Shown here: positions 30,517-40,741 of the stretch, piece after piece
How positions within the stretch are numbered: the first letter of the stretch is position 1
Layout: the number at the start of each line of letters is the position of its first letter
NCBI RefSeq assembly: GCF_009208105.1
Contig: NZ_WFKL01000001.1
Span: 4,774,001-4,838,000 of the forward strand
DNA length: 64,000 nt
Direction of reading: 5' to 3'
Origin: Rouxiella sp. S1S-2
GTDB taxonomy: Bacteria; Pseudomonadota; Gammaproteobacteria; Enterobacterales; Enterobacteriaceae
Made by a program: the position numbers and the translations under genes
Notes under the pieces: model-generated
The model's input: only the letters and a program-made list of their open reading frames with translations
Databases searched by the model: none
What the model was told of the DNA's origin: nothing

Positions 30517-33332
30517 TATGCAAATTCGCGCTCTTCACCGTCACCGGCGATGTTGGTCGCACAACGTCCGCAAACTTGCGGATGCGCTGCATCATGTCCC
30601 ACGTCGGTGGTGTAGTGCCAGCAGCGCGGACACTTCTCGCCCGCCGCTTTTTCCAGACCGATTTTCAGGCCCTTCACCAGCTCGCTTGCGATTGCCGCGT
30701 CGTCAGCCGCCGACAGCGGTGCCACGTTAGCGCCAGAGGTCAGCAGCACGAAGCGAAGCTCGTTGCCCAGGCTGTTGAGCTTGGTGGCCAGCGCATCGTC
30801 AGCAAACAGTGTCACGGAGGCTTCAAGCGATCCGCCCAGACGTTTGTCGGCACGCGCCTGCTCTAGCACCTTGTTAACTTCGGTGCGGACTTTCAGCAGT
30901 TCGGCCCAGAACTCATCGTTCATTGGCTGAGACTGCTCAAGACCAAACAGGCCATCGTACCACTCTTCGGTGAACACGAACTTCTCGCGTGCGCCCGGCA
31001 GGAAGCCCCAGATCTCGTCGGCTGTAAAGGACATGATAGGTGCCATCCAGCGAACCAGCGCTTCCGAAATATAGTAAAGCGCCGTTTGACAGCTGCGGCG
31101 CGCCACGCTGTCGCTTTTCGCGGTGTACTGACGGTCTTTGATGATATCCAGATAGAAAGAACCCATCTCGACCGAACAGAACTGCATCAGACGCTGCACT
31201 ACGCCGTGGAAATCATAGCGCTCATAGGCGGCTACAATCTCTTCCTGCGCAGCTTTGGCACGGCCAACGGCCCAACGGTCAAGCACAACCATCTCTTCCG
31301 GTTTCACGCAGTCTGTTGCGGGATTAAAACCATTAAGGTTGGCGAGCAGGAAGCGCGCGGTGTTACGGATACGACGATAAGAGTCAGCAGCACGTTTGAG
31401 GATCTCGTCCGACACGGCGATTTCACCAGTGTAGTCGGTCGAGGCCACCCACAGACGCAGAATGTCGCCACCCAGCTTGTTCATCACGTCCTGAGGGCTG
31501 ACGGTGTTGCCGATGGATTTAGACATTTTGCGGCCCTGACCGTCCACGGTAAAGCCGTGAGTCAGCACCTGTTTGTAAGGCGCCTTGCCTTTCATCGCGG
31601 TAGAAATCATCAGCGATGACATGAACCAGCCGCGGTGTTGGTCAGAACCTTCCAGATACATGTCCGGTTCGTGGCCGTTAAATTCAGGACGCACTGCCAC
31701 CACGGAAGAGTGGGTGGAACCGGAATCGAACCACACGTCCAGCGTGTCAGGCACTTTCACATAATCGGCCGCATCGCTGCCCAGAATATCTTCAGGGTTG
31801 AGATCCCACCACGCCTGAATGCCGTCAACTTCAACGCGTTTAGCGACTTCTTCCATCAGCTCAAGGCTGCGCGGGTGAAGCTGCTCGGTCTCTTTATGCA
31901 CGAACAGAGACATCGGCACACCCCAAGTACGCTGACGGGAAATACACCAGTCAGGGCGGTTGGCAACCATGTTTTCGATACGCGCCTGGCCCCACTCGGG
32001 GATCCACTGCACGCCCTTGATCTCTTCCAGAGATTTAGCACGCAGGCCTTTCTGGTCCATGCTGACAAACCACTGAGGCGTAGCGCGGAAGATGATCGGC
32101 GACTTGTGACGCCAGCAGCACGGGTAGCTGTGGGTGAATTTTTCGAAATGCACCAGTGCGTCGTGCTCACGCAGGATTTCAACAATGAGATCGTTGGCCT
32201 TGAACACAAACTTGCCGTCCAGCGCAGGGTAAGTGCCTGGCAGATAGCAGCCGTTCGGGCCGACCGGGTTTGCCACTTCCAAACCGTATTTCTGGCCGAT
32301 CACGAAGTCGTCAGGGCCGTGGCCCGGTGCCGTGTGAACGGCACCGGTACCGGCGTCTAATGTCACGTGGTCACCCAAGATAGCGGGCACGTCAAAATCA
32401 AGGAACGGGTGCTTGAAGCGCAGCAGTTCGAGACTGGCACCTTTGCATTCGCCCAGCACGGTCCACTCGCTCACGCCGATGCGCTGCATTACGCTGGCGA
32501 CCAAATCGGTGGCCAGAATCAGGCAACGGCCTTCAATCTGCACCAATTGATAATCAAACTCGGCGTTCAGTGAAATAGCGCGGTTTGCCGGCATGGTCCA
32601 AGGCGTGGTGGTCCAGATGACCAGTGACACCGGGCCGTTAAAGGACGCTGCGCCAAATTTAGCGGCGACGGCGGCAGCATCAACAGCGTTAAACGCCACG
32701 TCGATAGCCGGAGACGTCTTGTCGTAATACTCAACTTCCGCTTCGGCCAAAGAAGAACCACAGTCGGTACACCAGTGAACCGGCTTGGCGCCTTTGTGCA
32801 GATGGCCGTTGCCGATGATTTTACCCAGCGCACGGATGATGTTGGCTTCAGTTTTGAAGTCCATCGTCAGATACGGGTGATCCCAGTCGCCCAGCACGCC
32901 AAGACGGATGAAGTCAGCTTTCTGCCCTTCAACCTGTTCGGCGGCATATTTGCGGCAGGCGGCGCGAAACTCGGCGGCCGTGACTTTTTCACCCGGCTTG
33001 CCAATCAGCTGCTCAACCTTGAGTTCGATAGGCAGCCCGTGGCAGTCCCAGCCTGGAACATAAGGTGAGTCGTAGCCAGCCATCCCTTTAGACTTAACAA
33101 TAATGTCTTTGAGAATCTTGTTTACTGAGTGACCAATATGAATGCTGCCGTTCGCATACGGAGGGCCGTCATGCAAAATAAAGGATTTTTTGCCCTTTTT
33201 GGCCGCGCGGATAATCCCGTACAGATCCTGCTTATACCAGTTATCCAGCATGGCAGGTTCGCGCTTGGCTAAATCGCCACGCATCGGGAACCCTGTTTCC
33301 GGCAAGTTCAGGGTATTCTTAAAGTCACTCAT
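30516..33332 (-). CDS. ileS: Isoleucyl-tRNA synthetase
   Basis: A 938-residue class I synthetase, the same length as in E. coli. The HIGH signature is in [15 protein letters not shown], the KMSKS signature in [10 protein letters not shown], and the CP1 editing domain lies between them. The C-terminal zinc finger has CPRCWHY and CGRC. It charges tRNA-Ile and edits mischarged valine. It sits between ribF and lspA in the conserved operon. Confidence 0.98.
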   Translation of the reverse strand: MSDFKNTLNLPETGFPMRGDLAKREPAMLDNWYKQDLYGIIRAAKKGKKSFILHDGPPYANGSIHIGHSVNKILKDIIVKSKGMAGYDSPYVPGWDCHGLPIELKVEQLIGKPGEKVTAAEFRAACRKYAAEQVEGQKADFIRLGVLGDWDHPYLTMDFKTEANIIRALGKIIGNGHLHKGAKPVHWCTDCGSSLAEAEVEYYDKTSPAIDVAFNAVDAAAVAAKFGAASFNGPVSLVIWTTTPWTMPANRAISLNAEFDYQLVQIEGRCLILATDLVASVMQRIGVSEWTVLGECKGASLELLRFKHPFLDFDVPAILGDHVTLDAGTGAVHTAPGHGPDDFVIGQKYGLEVANPVGPNGCYLPGTYPALDGKFVFKANDLIVEILREHDALVHFEKFTHSYPCCWRHKSPIIFRATPQWFVSMDQKGLRAKSLEEIKGVQWIPEWGQARIENMVANRPDWCISRQRTWGVPMSLFVHKETEQLHPRSLELMEEVAKRVEVDGIQAWWDLNPEDILGSDAADYVKVPDTLDVWFDSGSTHSSVVAVRPEFNGHEPDMYLEGSDQHRGWFMSSLMISTAMKGKAPYKQVLTHGFTVDGQGRKMSKSIGNTVSPQDVMNKLGGDILRLWVASTDYTGEIAVSDEILKRAADSYRRIRNTARFLLANLNGFNPATDCVKPEEMVVLDRWAVGRAKAAQEEIVAAYERYDFHGVVQRLMQFCSVEMGSFYLDIIKDRQYTAKSDSVARRSCQTALYYISEALVRWMAPIMSFTADEIWGFLPGAREKFVFTEEWYDGLFGLEQSQPMNDEFWAELLKVRTEVNKVLEQARADKRLGGSLEASVTLFADDALATKLNSLGNELRFVLLTSGANVAPLSAADDAAIASELVKGLKIGLEKAAGEKCPRCWHYTTDVGHDAAHPQVCGRCATNIAGDGEEREFA

Positions 33333-33396
33333 AAGATTCTCGGTTCCGTTTTTCGGCTAGAAGCCGGGCTACTTGGTTATTGCGCTAAGATAAAGC

Positions 33397-34332
33397 TCAA
33401 ATAGGTTTCAACCCAAAAAATTCACGGGCTGTTTGCTCGTCGTTAGCAATCTGCTGCTTCAACGCATCGAGCGATGCAAAACGCTGTTCATTGCGCAGTT
33501 TCGCGCGGAGCACCACGTCAATATGGCGCCCGTATAGATCTAATGTGGTGTCGAGCAGATGAACTTCCAACTGCTTGCGAACGCCGTTGACCGTCGGTCG
33601 GGTACCAATGTTTGCCACGCCGGGCAAGGGCTCCGGGCCTAATCCCATGACTTCAACCGCATAGACGCCTTTAACCGGGCTGACTAAACGTTTAAGCGGG
33701 ACGTTGGCCGTGGGAAAGCCGATGGTGCGGCCCAGCTTGTCGCCGTGCACTACCCTTCCAGAAATGCTGAAAGGATGGCCCAGAAGATTTTCGGCCAGCG
33801 CCAGTTCGTCATCACGCAGCGCATCGCGAATGGCGGTACTGCTGATGCGATGCCCGCCCTCACGGAAGGTCTGGGTGCTGACAATGTCAAAGCCGTATTC
33901 GGTGCCGGCGCTCAACAGCAGCGTGAAATCGCCGAGTCTGGCGGCACCAAAGCGGAAATCGTCGCCAACGGTCAGAAACTTCACGCCCAGCTTTTCAACC
34001 AGCAACTGCGAAACAAATGCCTGAGCACTGTTGGCGGCGAAACGCGGGTCGAATTTTACGCACAGTAAATAGTCTATCCCGCACTCGGCGAGATACTTTG
34101 CCTTGTCGCGCAGGTTGGTCAAGCGTGCCGGTGCCTTCTCTGCCGAGAAAAGCTCGAGAGGCTGAGGCTCAAAAATCATCACCATGACCGGTAAACCCAA
34201 ACGTTGACCTTCCAGTTTAAGCTGGTCGATCAAGGCCTGATGGCCACGATGTACACCGTCAAAATTACCAATAGTGAGAACGCACCCGTGGTGACGTGCT
34301 CGAATATTGTGTATCCCGCGAATTAGCTCCAT
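33397..34332 (-). CDS. ribF: Bifunctional riboflavin kinase/FMN adenylyltransferase RibF
   Basis: A 311-residue enzyme (E. coli 313) that phosphorylates riboflavin to FMN and adenylates it to FAD. The N-terminal nucleotidyltransferase domain has LTIGNFDGVHRGHQALI; the C-terminal kinase domain has GRTIGFPTANV and LEVHLLD. It begins the operon that continues with ileS, and is divergent from rpsT as in E. coli. Confidence 0.97.
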   Translation of the reverse strand: MELIRGIHNIRARHHGCVLTIGNFDGVHRGHQALIDQLKLEGQRLGLPVMVMIFEPQPLELFSAEKAPARLTNLRDKAKYLAECGIDYLLCVKFDPRFAANSAQAFVSQLLVEKLGVKFLTVGDDFRFGAARLGDFTLLLSAGTEYGFDIVSTQTFREGGHRISSTAIRDALRDDELALAENLLGHPFSISGRVVHGDKLGRTIGFPTANVPLKRLVSPVKGVYAVEVMGLGPEPLPGVANIGTRPTVNGVRKQLEVHLLDTTLDLYGRHIDVVLRAKLRNEQRFASLDALKQQIANDEQTAREFFGLKPI

Positions 34333-34822
34333 AACAGGCTCAAATCCATAGCTGGCTCAAAACAGAGGAAATCGGCGGATTATACCTTGTACAGCCAATA
34401 AGGTTAACCAGCGATTGGTGGGATCGCAGTAATCTCTCATTGATACCGTACTTTTTTTGGTATCAGGGCGACTTGGCCGAAGATTATCTCTATACTCGAC
34501 GCAGAATAACAGTGAGGCTTCTTTGAAAACCCCGTTTTCGTCAATCCATTCTGTTTTCTCAAAAAAACTCAGCATTAACAATCTCTGTTGGAAGAATAAT
34601 CACTTCTTAACTGAATTTTATTGCGATGGGCTGTATTCTGCGGCCGGAAGCTGTTAAAATCCTGCGCCATCACAACGTAACAAGCGTCGCTTGAAGTTCG
34701 GATGAAGTTCGAGCAAAGAAACGGCGCTTATTTGCACAAATCCGTTGACAAAAGAAGTCCGAAAAGGCATATTCCTCGGCCTTCGAATTGTCCTCAATAG
34801 AAAAATATTTGGGAGTTGGACC
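34333..34822. other. Shared control region between ribF and rpsT, with a decayed yaaY-like frame
   Basis: The 490-base spacer contains a near-consensus rpsT promoter on the plus strand. On the minus strand a 72-codon open frame (34357-34575) ends with NRWLTLLAVQGIIRRFPLF, close to the tail of E. coli YaaY (NRRLTLTAVQGILGRFSLF as I recall it). A second, separate frame further upstream ends LLRCDGAGF, resembling the YaaY N-terminus (SLRSDGAGF). The two pieces are in different contexts and do not join, so either yaaY is broken here or the conservation reflects promoter DNA rather than protein. Confidence 0.45.
34745..34773 (+). promoter_or_regulatory. Sigma-70 promoter of rpsT
   Basis: TTGACA at 34745-34750 is followed after exactly 17 bases by CATATT at 34768-34773. 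The start site would lie about 40 bases before the rpsT initiation codon, fitting the P2 promoter of E. coli rpsT. Confidence 0.8.
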
Positions 34823-35086
34823 TTGGCTAACATCAAATCAGCTAAGAAACGCGCCGTACAATCAGAAAAACGCCGTCAGCATAACGCTAGCCGTCGTTCA
34901 ATGATGCGTACCTTTATCAAAAAGGTACACGCGGCTATTGCAGCTGGTGACAAAGAAGCTGCACAAAATGCATTCAACGCAATGCAACCAATTGTGGACC
35001 GTCAGTCCTGTAAAGGCCTGATCCACAAGAACAAAGCTGCGCGTCATAAGTCAAACCTGACTGCGCAAATCAACGCAATGCAATAA
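34823..35086 (+). CDS. rpsT: 30S ribosomal protein S20 (TTG start)
   Basis: The 87-residue ribosomal protein S20, the same length as E. coli, is a small basic helical-bundle protein of the 30S body. It starts at TTG, 10 bases after a GGAG motif, giving [20 protein letters not shown] after the initiator. E. coli rpsT also uses UUG, and S20 represses its own translation there; the same start codon suggests the same autogenous control. A symmetrical terminator follows. Confidence 0.97.
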   Translation: MANIKSAKKRAVQSEKRRQHNASRRSMMRTFIKKVHAAIAAGDKEAAQNAFNAMQPIVDRQSCKGLIHKNKAARHKSNLTAQINAMQ

Positions 35087-35106
35087 TCGCATTTTGTTGA
35101 GAGCTT

Positions 35107-35139
35107 GATAAAAAAACCGGCAATTGCCGGTTTTTTTAT
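35107..35139. terminator. Bidirectional terminator between rpsT and nhaA
   Basis: ACCGGCAATTGCCGGT (35116-35131) is a perfect 16-base palindrome flanked by A and T tracts, serving the convergent genes rpsT and nhaA. Confidence 0.9.
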
Positions 35140-35160
35140 ATCTGCAATTCCTCTCTGGCC

Positions 35161-36327
35161 TTAGGCCCGCTTCGCCGGCAATGCGCGGCTCAGCAGCAAG
35201 TACCCGATCACCGCAGCCAGCACCGATCCGGTCAAAATCCCAATCTTGGCATAAATCATCATCGAAGCATCCGCATCGCCAAACGCCAGCGACGCCAGAA
35301 ATATCGACATCGTAAAGCCGATCCCACACAGCACCGAGACGGCAGCAATCTGCTTAAAGTTAACGCCAGGCGGAAGGCGTGTGATTTTCAGCTTCATTGA
35401 TACCCAGCAAAACAGCATGATGCCAATCGGTTTACCGAACAGCAGACCCGCCGCAATGCCCATCGGCAGCAATGACATTACACCTTCGGCAGTGACACCC
35501 TGCAGCGATACACCGGCATTAGCAAAGGCAAACAGCGGCAGTATCAGCCACGCCACCCAAGGATGAATGCCGTGCTCGACGCGACGCGCAGGCGACTTGC
35601 CTTCAGTCTTAAGTGGGATCAGGAAGCCTAAAATAACCCCGGCCAGCGTAGCGTGAATGCCCGATTGCAAAACGCAGACCCACAGGAAAATCCCTAACAC
35701 CACGTACGGAGTCAGTTTGGTCACGCCGCGGAAATTGAGCCAGGCAAGCGCGGCAATGGCTAACACAGAAAGCATCAGCGCCGTTACAGAGGCATCGTGG
35801 CTGAAGAACACGGCAATGATGATGATGGCCCCGAGGTCATCAATAATCGCCAGCGCCAGCAAGAACACTTTGAGACTGGTTGGGACGCGTGAGCCGAGCA
35901 GCGCCATCACGCCTAATGCAAAGGCGATATCGGTCGCGGCCGGAATAGCCCATCCTTGACGCGCCACCTCGTCAGCGCCGTTAAACGACAAATAGATAAG
36001 CACTGGGGCGACCATGCCACCCAATGCAGCAATAGCCGGAAACAGCGCCTGCTCACGGCTGGAAAGCGCGCCTTCAAGCAGCTCTCGCTTAACCTCGAGG
36101 CCGACCATCAGGAAGAAAATTGCCATCAGTCCGTCGTTAATCCACAGCAGCAGCGGCTTGTCGAGCCCGGCAGACCCAATGCCCACCGCGACCGGCATGT
36201 TGAGGAAATCAAGATAGACGTCGCTCAACGAAGTATTGGCCATGATCAGTGCGACGATGGCGGCTGCAATCAGGACAATTCCGCCCGACGCTTCCATACG
36301 TAAGAACTGACGAATCAGGTTTGTCAC
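35161..36327 (-). CDS. nhaA: Na+/H+ antiporter NhaA
   Basis: A 388-residue, roughly 12-helix inner-membrane antiporter of the same length as E. coli NhaA. The ion-binding pair Asp-Asp is in [19 protein letters not shown], and AVGVMALLG-like and [12 protein letters not shown] segments are conserved. It extrudes sodium in exchange for two protons, giving salt and alkali tolerance. The regulator gene nhaR, adjacent in E. coli, is not present; the next gene on each side is dnaJ and rpsT. Confidence 0.96.
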   Translation of the reverse strand: MTNLIRQFLRMEASGGIVLIAAAIVALIMANTSLSDVYLDFLNMPVAVGIGSAGLDKPLLLWINDGLMAIFFLMVGLEVKRELLEGALSSREQALFPAIAALGGMVAPVLIYLSFNGADEVARQGWAIPAATDIAFALGVMALLGSRVPTSLKVFLLALAIIDDLGAIIIIAVFFSHDASVTALMLSVLAIAALAWLNFRGVTKLTPYVVLGIFLWVCVLQSGIHATLAGVILGFLIPLKTEGKSPARRVEHGIHPWVAWLILPLFAFANAGVSLQGVTAEGVMSLLPMGIAAGLLFGKPIGIMLFCWVSMKLKITRLPPGVNFKQIAAVSVLCGIGFTMSIFLASLAFGDADASMMIYAKIGILTGSVLAAVIGYLLLSRALPAKRA

Positions 36328-36454
36328 TCTTATACACTCCTATTAAAAACGCTGTCCGTGAAAAATACTGCACGGAGTAAGCCCTGAAGTGTACTCAGAT
36401 GTGGGCGTGGGCAAAAGTCGTTTATGCCCAAGCAGGTGGCCAGATGACGACACA

Positions 36455-36490
36455 AACAAAAATCCCCGGCCTTTCAGCCGGGGATTTGTT
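36455..36490 (-). terminator. Terminator after dnaJ
   Basis: AATCCCCGGC and GCCGGGGATT form a perfect 10-base stem around CTTTCA. Minus-strand reading ends in a T-rich tract, 30 bases past the dnaJ stop. Confidence 0.9.
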
Positions 36491-36514
36491 GTGAAGATTG
36501 AATATTTCTAAATC

Positions 36515-37654
36515 TTAACGTGTCAGATCGTCAAAAAACTTCTTCACGCCGTCCAGGAAGCTTTTGGAGCGTGGGCTGTTTTTCTCACCCGATGCACCGC
36601 CAAAGCTCTCTTCCAAATCGCGAAGCAGCTGCTTTTGCTTTTCGTTCAGACTAACAGGCGTTTCGACCACTACGCGACAGAGCAGGTCACCCTGCGCGCC
36701 ACCACGAACGGATTTCACTCCGCGAGCGCGCATGCGGAACAGTTTACCGGTCTGCGTCTCGGAAGGAATTTTCAGCTTCACGCGGCCATCGAGGGTTGGC
36801 ACTTCAATTTCGCCACCCAGTGCAGCCATAGCAAAGTTGATCGGCACTTCACAATACAGGTTGTTGCCTTCGCGCTCGAAAATCTTGTGTGCCTTGACCT
36901 GAACCTGAACGTACAAATCGCCCGCCGGTGCACCTTGCTCGCCCGCTTCTCCTTCGCCTTCAAGACGAATACGGTCACCCGTGTCAACACCTGCAGGGAT
37001 CTTGACTGACAGCGTTTTGGCGCGCTCTACACGTCCATGACCGTGACACTTGGTGCAAGGGTCTTTAATAATATTGCCACGACCGTGACAGGTCGGACAG
37101 GCCTGCTGCACGGTGAAGAAGCCCTGGCGCATCTGCACCTGGCCCTGACCGTGACAGGTTGGACAGGTCACAGGCTTGCTGCCCGCTTTAGCGCCGCTGC
37201 CGTGGCAAACGTCGCACTCTTCCAATGTCGGGATACGAATTTCTTTGGTTACGCCACGAACTGCCTCTTCAAGAGTCAGGTCCATGTTATAGCGCAGGTC
37301 TGAACCGCGACTTGCGCGTTGACGACGGCCGCCACCAAAGATATCGCCAAAGACGTCACCAAAGATGTCGCTGAAATCGCCACCGCCGCCACCGCCGCCG
37401 TAACCACCACCGCCACCCATACCGCCTTGTTCAAAGGCTGCGTGACCGTATTGATCATAGGCCGCACGCTTTTGCGCATCGGTCAGAATTTCATAGGCTT
37501 CTTTGATTTCTTTAAATTTGCTTTCGGACTCTTTATCACCCTGATTGCGGTCAGGGTGATGCTTCATCGCCAGGCGCTTATAAGCCTTTTTGATTTCGCG
37601 CTCTTCCGCTGATTTGGAGACGCCCAAAATCTCATAGTAATCTTGCTTCGCCAT
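36515..37654 (-). CDS. dnaJ: Chaperone DnaJ (Hsp40)
   Basis: A 379-residue class A J-protein (E. coli 376). The J domain occupies about 1-70 with HPD in [11 protein letters not shown] long Gly-rich linker follows (about 76-105). The zinc-binding domain contains four CxxCxGxG-type repeats ([32 protein letters not shown]). The C-terminal substrate-binding domains end in a DnaK-regulating tail. The start [12 protein letters not shown] is set by homology. It is co-transcribed with dnaK. Confidence 0.97.
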   Translation of the reverse strand: MAKQDYYEILGVSKSAEEREIKKAYKRLAMKHHPDRNQGDKESESKFKEIKEAYEILTDAQKRAAYDQYGHAAFEQGGMGGGGGYGGGGGGGDFSDIFGDVFGDIFGGGRRQRASRGSDLRYNMDLTLEEAVRGVTKEIRIPTLEECDVCHGSGAKAGSKPVTCPTCHGQGQVQMRQGFFTVQQACPTCHGRGNIIKDPCTKCHGHGRVERAKTLSVKIPAGVDTGDRIRLEGEGEAGEQGAPAGDLYVQVQVKAHKIFEREGNNLYCEVPINFAMAALGGEIEVPTLDGRVKLKIPSETQTGKLFRMRARGVKSVRGGAQGDLLCRVVVETPVSLNEKQKQLLRDLEESFGGASGEKNSPRSKSFLDGVKKFFDDLTR

Positions 37655-37678
37655 GCCTTTGCTACCCTCAACATGCGT

Positions 37679-37710
37679 GCACGGGCGTAGAGTTACCTCG
37701 ACGCCCGTGC
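37679..37710 (-). promoter_or_regulatory. Hairpin in the dnaK-dnaJ spacer
   Basis: GCACGGGCGT and ACGCCCGTGC are perfect 10-base arms with an inner GAG/CTC pairing and a TTAC loop. The stem lies 25 bases before the dnaJ start. E. coli has a hairpin with the same arm sequence (CACGGGCG/CGCCCGTG) here, so it is conserved and probably adjusts the DnaK to DnaJ ratio or protects mRNA ends. It lacks the T-tract of an intrinsic terminator. Confidence 0.75.
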
Positions 37711-37720
37711 TGGTTATCAA

Positions 37721-37845
37721 TATCCCCCTCATCCTTCGAAACACAGGGGTGTTGGCTACGCTAACTCACTCCAGTCACTTACCGATGTAAGCTCCTGAAG
37801 TGAGTTCACTTGCCGCCTACCTGCATCTCAAATGCTTTCGGGTAC
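37721..37845. repeat. ERIC element in the dnaK-dnaJ spacer
   Basis: The stretch contains ATGTAAGCTCCTG with a TTCAC further on, and CTCACTCCAGTCACTTAC, matching the two highly conserved inner segments of ERIC (the ERIC1R and reverse ERIC2 primer sites). The ends TATCCCCCTCAT... and ...TTTCGGGTAC match the outer ERIC arms. At about 125 bases it is essentially full length. It is transcribed as part of the dnaKJ message and enlarges the spacer to 218 bases. Confidence 0.88.
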
Positions 37846-37872
37846 GTATCGATTACTTTGCCTCAAGGGCAA

Positions 37873-39774
37873 TTATTTTTTGTCTTTAACTTCTTCGAAT
37901 TCAGCATCGACAACGTCGTCGTCTTTCTTCGCGCTGGCATCGCCGCCCTCAGCCTGAGCTTCTTGCTGAGCCATTTCCATCAGCTTGCCAGAAACCTGAA
38001 CCAGAGCCTGAGTTTTCGCTTCGATATCAGCTTTGTCTTCGCCTTTTGCTGCAACTTCAAGCGCTTTCAATGCTTCTTCAATTGCCGTTTTATCTTCAGC
38101 AGGCAGTTTATCACCGGCTTCAGTCAGCTGCTTATGCGTGCTGTGGATCAGGTGATCAGCCTGGTTGCGGGTCTGAACCAGCTCTTCGAACTTGCGGTCT
38201 GACTCGGCGTTAGCTTCTGCGTCGTTAACCATTTTCTGGATTTCTTCTTCGCTCAGACCAGAAGATGCCTTGATGGTAATCTTCTGCTCACGGCCGGTAT
38301 TTTTATCTTTAGCAGACACATGCAGAATGCCGTCGGCGTCGAGGTCGAAGGTCACTTCGATCTGAGACATGCCGCGTGGCGCTGCCTGAATACCGTCCAG
38401 GTTAAACTGACCCAGAGATTTGTTGTCGCTTGAACGCTTACGCTCACCCTGCACCACGTGGATGGTTACCGCAGACTGGTTGTCTTCAGCGGTAGAGAAC
38501 ACCTGGCTGTGCTTGGTTGGAATAGTGGTGTTCTTGGTGATCAGCGGAGTCATCACGCCGCCCATGGTTTCGATACCCAGGGACAGTGGAGTCACGTCGA
38601 GCAACAGAACGTCTTTAACTTCACCAGACAATACGCCGCCCTGAACCGCAGCACCGATGGCCACTGCTTCGTCCGGGTTAACGTCTTTACGTGGTTCTTT
38701 ACCGAAGAAGTCAGAAACTTTCTTCTGAACCATTGGCATACGTGTCTGACCGCCGACCAGGATAACGTCCTGGATGTCAGAAACAGACAGACCTGCGTCT
38801 TTCAATGCAACTTTCAGTGGCTCTATTGAACGGGCAACCAGGTCTTCAACCAGAGATTCCAGTTTTGCACGGGTTACTTTGATGTTCATGTGTTTCGGGC
38901 CGCTGCCGTCAGCAGTGATGTACGGCAGGTTAACGTCGGTCTGTTGTGCAGAAGACAGCTCAATTTTAGCCTTCTCTGCTGCTTCTTTCAGACGTTGCAT
39001 TGCCAGCGGATCGTTACGCAGATCCATACCTTGGTCTTTCTTAAATTCTTCAACGAGGTAGTTAATCAGACGGCTATCGAAGTCTTCACCACCGAGGTGG
39101 GTGTCACCGTTGGTAGACAGAACTTCGAAGGTTTTTTCGCCATCAACTTCGTCGATTTCGATAATAGAGATATCGAAAGTACCGCCGCCCAGGTCGTATA
39201 CCGCAATAGTGCGGTTACCCACTTCGCGATCCAGGCCGTAAGCCAGTGCTGCTGCGGTCGGTTCGTTGATAATACGTTTTACTTCCAGACCTGCGATACG
39301 GCCGGCGTCTTTGGTTGCCTGACGCTGTGCATCGTTGAAGTATGCAGGAACGGTGATAACGGCTTCAGTCACTGGCTCGCCCAGATAATCTTCAGCAGTT
39401 TTCTTCATTTTCTTCAACACTTCTGCAGAGATCTGCGGAGGTGCAATTTTTTGACCTTTAACATCAATCCAGGCGTCACCGTTGTCAGCACCGACGATGC
39501 TGTAAGGCATGATGCCTTTATCACGCTGAACTTCTTCGTCCTGGAAGCGACGACCAATCAGACGCTTGATAGCAAACAGCGTGTTCTGCGGGTTAGTGAC
39601 GGCCTGACGCTTAGCAGGTTGGCCAACCAGGATTTCACCGTCCTGCGCATAAGCAATGATTGAAGGAGTGGTGCGATCCCCTTCGGCGTTTTCAAGCACG
39701 CGTGCTTTGTTGCCGTCCATGATCGCTACACAAGAGTTGGTTGTACCCAAGTCGATTCCAATAATTCTACCCAT
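37873..39774 (-). CDS. dnaK: Chaperone DnaK (Hsp70)
   Basis: A 633-residue Hsp70 (E. coli 638). The ATPase domain begins [17 protein letters not shown] and contains [15 protein letters not shown] and [15 protein letters not shown]. The linker [15 protein letters not shown] leads to the substrate-binding domain and helical lid, and the tail ends in acidic [16 protein letters not shown]. It folds nascent and stress-denatured proteins with DnaJ and GrpE, and delivers sigma-32 for degradation. A heat-shock promoter lies upstream. Confidence 0.98.
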   Translation of the reverse strand: MGRIIGIDLGTTNSCVAIMDGNKARVLENAEGDRTTPSIIAYAQDGEILVGQPAKRQAVTNPQNTLFAIKRLIGRRFQDEEVQRDKGIMPYSIVGADNGDAWIDVKGQKIAPPQISAEVLKKMKKTAEDYLGEPVTEAVITVPAYFNDAQRQATKDAGRIAGLEVKRIINEPTAAALAYGLDREVGNRTIAVYDLGGGTFDISIIEIDEVDGEKTFEVLSTNGDTHLGGEDFDSRLINYLVEEFKKDQGMDLRNDPLAMQRLKEAAEKAKIELSSAQQTDVNLPYITADGSGPKHMNIKVTRAKLESLVEDLVARSIEPLKVALKDAGLSVSDIQDVILVGGQTRMPMVQKKVSDFFGKEPRKDVNPDEAVAIGAAVQGGVLSGEVKDVLLLDVTPLSLGIETMGGVMTPLITKNTTIPTKHSQVFSTAEDNQSAVTIHVVQGERKRSSDNKSLGQFNLDGIQAAPRGMSQIEVTFDLDADGILHVSAKDKNTGREQKITIKASSGLSEEEIQKMVNDAEANAESDRKFEELVQTRNQADHLIHSTHKQLTEAGDKLPAEDKTAIEEALKALEVAAKGEDKADIEAKTQALVQVSGKLMEMAQQEAQAEGGDASAKKDDDVVDAEFEEVKDKK

Positions 39775-40111
39775 CTAAAACGTCTCCACTAAAATTCATT
39801 ATTCGTTGAGGTTGTTACTCTATATGCGGACGGTTTTCATCTTTTCAACTGTCCGATATTGCTTAAGACCGGCGGTAACAACTGCGGTTGAGAATAAGAT
39901 GGGGCCATGTTGCCCAGCATCAAGGGCAAGAGTGAAAAAAATTCTTCTTAATTGCCGTTTGAGATCAATATTCAGCCTTTCACCCCTCTTTATGATGCCC
40001 GTCGCTCAGGCTTTGACGTAATAATCGCCAATTTTTCTGAGAGGAAGCACTCTTCCCCTGCCCAACCGCGCGGGGATAATTATGTAGAACAACGATTTTT
40101 TCAGGACATTC
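39775..40111. other. Intergenic region between dnaK and satP
   Basis: This 337-base spacer holds the dnaK heat-shock promoter and leader on the minus strand and should hold the satP promoter on the plus strand. The yaaW and yaaI genes found here in E. coli are absent, and no remnant is recognisable. Confidence 0.6.
39897..39925 (-). promoter_or_regulatory. Sigma-32 heat-shock promoter of dnaK
   Basis: On the minus strand CCTTGATG (39918-39925) is followed after 13 bases by CCCCATCT (39897-39904). This matches the sigma-32 consensus CTTGAAA/CCCCATNT and the E. coli dnaK P1 promoter, whose -35 also reads CCTTGATG. Transcription would start about 115 bases before the dnaK ATG. Confidence 0.88.
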
Positions 40112-40672
40112 ATGCAACATTGCAAGCTCGCCAATCCCGCCCCTCTCGGCCTGATGGGATTCGGCATGACCACTATTTTATTAAATCTGCATAACGCAGG
40201 CTTCTTTCCCATGAGCGCCGTGATTATCAGCATGGGCATTTTCTTCGGTGGCATTGCCCAGATTCTGGCTGGCATGTTGGAGTATAAGAAAGGCAACACT
40301 TTTGGTATGACCGCGTTTACCGCCTACGGAGCATTCTGGCTAAGCCTGATAGGCATTCTATTATTGCCAAAAATGGGTCTGGCCGACGCCAGTAGCGATA
40401 AACAGCTCGGCGCTTATTTAGCACTGTGGGGCATATTCACGCTGTTTATGTTTGTAGGATCACTGAAGCACAACCGCGCTTTGCAAATCGTATTCGGCAG
40501 CCTGACGCTGCTTTTCGCCATGCTGGCTACCGGCCATTTATTGGGCGATGCCGACCTGCTGCGCATGGCAGGCTATGAAGGTATTTTCTGTGGAGCCAGC
40601 GCCATCTATCTGGCGATGGCCGAGGTGATTAACGAGCAGTATGGACGCAGCCTGCTGCCCATCGGAGAATAA
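40112..40672 (+). CDS. satP: Succinate-acetate/proton symporter SatP
   Basis: A 186-residue inner-membrane protein of the AceTr (GPR1/FUN34/YaaH) family (E. coli 188). The family signature NPAPLGLMGFGMTTILLNLHNAGFFP starts near residue 8, and six membrane helices follow, including GGIAQILAGMLEYKKGNTFG. It takes up acetate and succinate with protons. A CAGGAC motif precedes the start. It is divergent from dnaK and followed by a terminator. Confidence 0.95.
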   Translation: MQHCKLANPAPLGLMGFGMTTILLNLHNAGFFPMSAVIISMGIFFGGIAQILAGMLEYKKGNTFGMTAFTAYGAFWLSLIGILLLPKMGLADASSDKQLGAYLALWGIFTLFMFVGSLKHNRALQIVFGSLTLLFAMLATGHLLGDADLLRMAGYEGIFCGASAIYLAMAEVINEQYGRSLLPIGE

Positions 40673-40698
40673 CAGGTTGGAAAACGGGGTGAAGTAAT

Positions 40699-40736
40699 AA
40701 AGGCAGCAGCGTCGCCATCGCGGCTCCGCTGCCTTT
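40699..40736. terminator. Terminator between satP and the MFS gene
   Basis: AAAGGCAGC (40699-40707) and GCTGCCTTT (40728-40736) are perfect arms around a GC-rich loop, with short A/T tracts on both sides, between two convergent genes. Confidence 0.75.
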
Positions 40737-40741
40737 ATCGT

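Noticed and set aside
31086..32360. Two long open frames antisense to ileS
   Set aside because: They are mirror frames of a highly conserved synthetase gene with low-complexity, His/Arg/Val-rich translations.
38890..39663. 257-codon open frame antisense to dnaK
   Set aside because: A known type of spurious frame opposite highly biased hsp70 codons; once proposed as antisense GDH-like frames in other organisms, with no independent support here.
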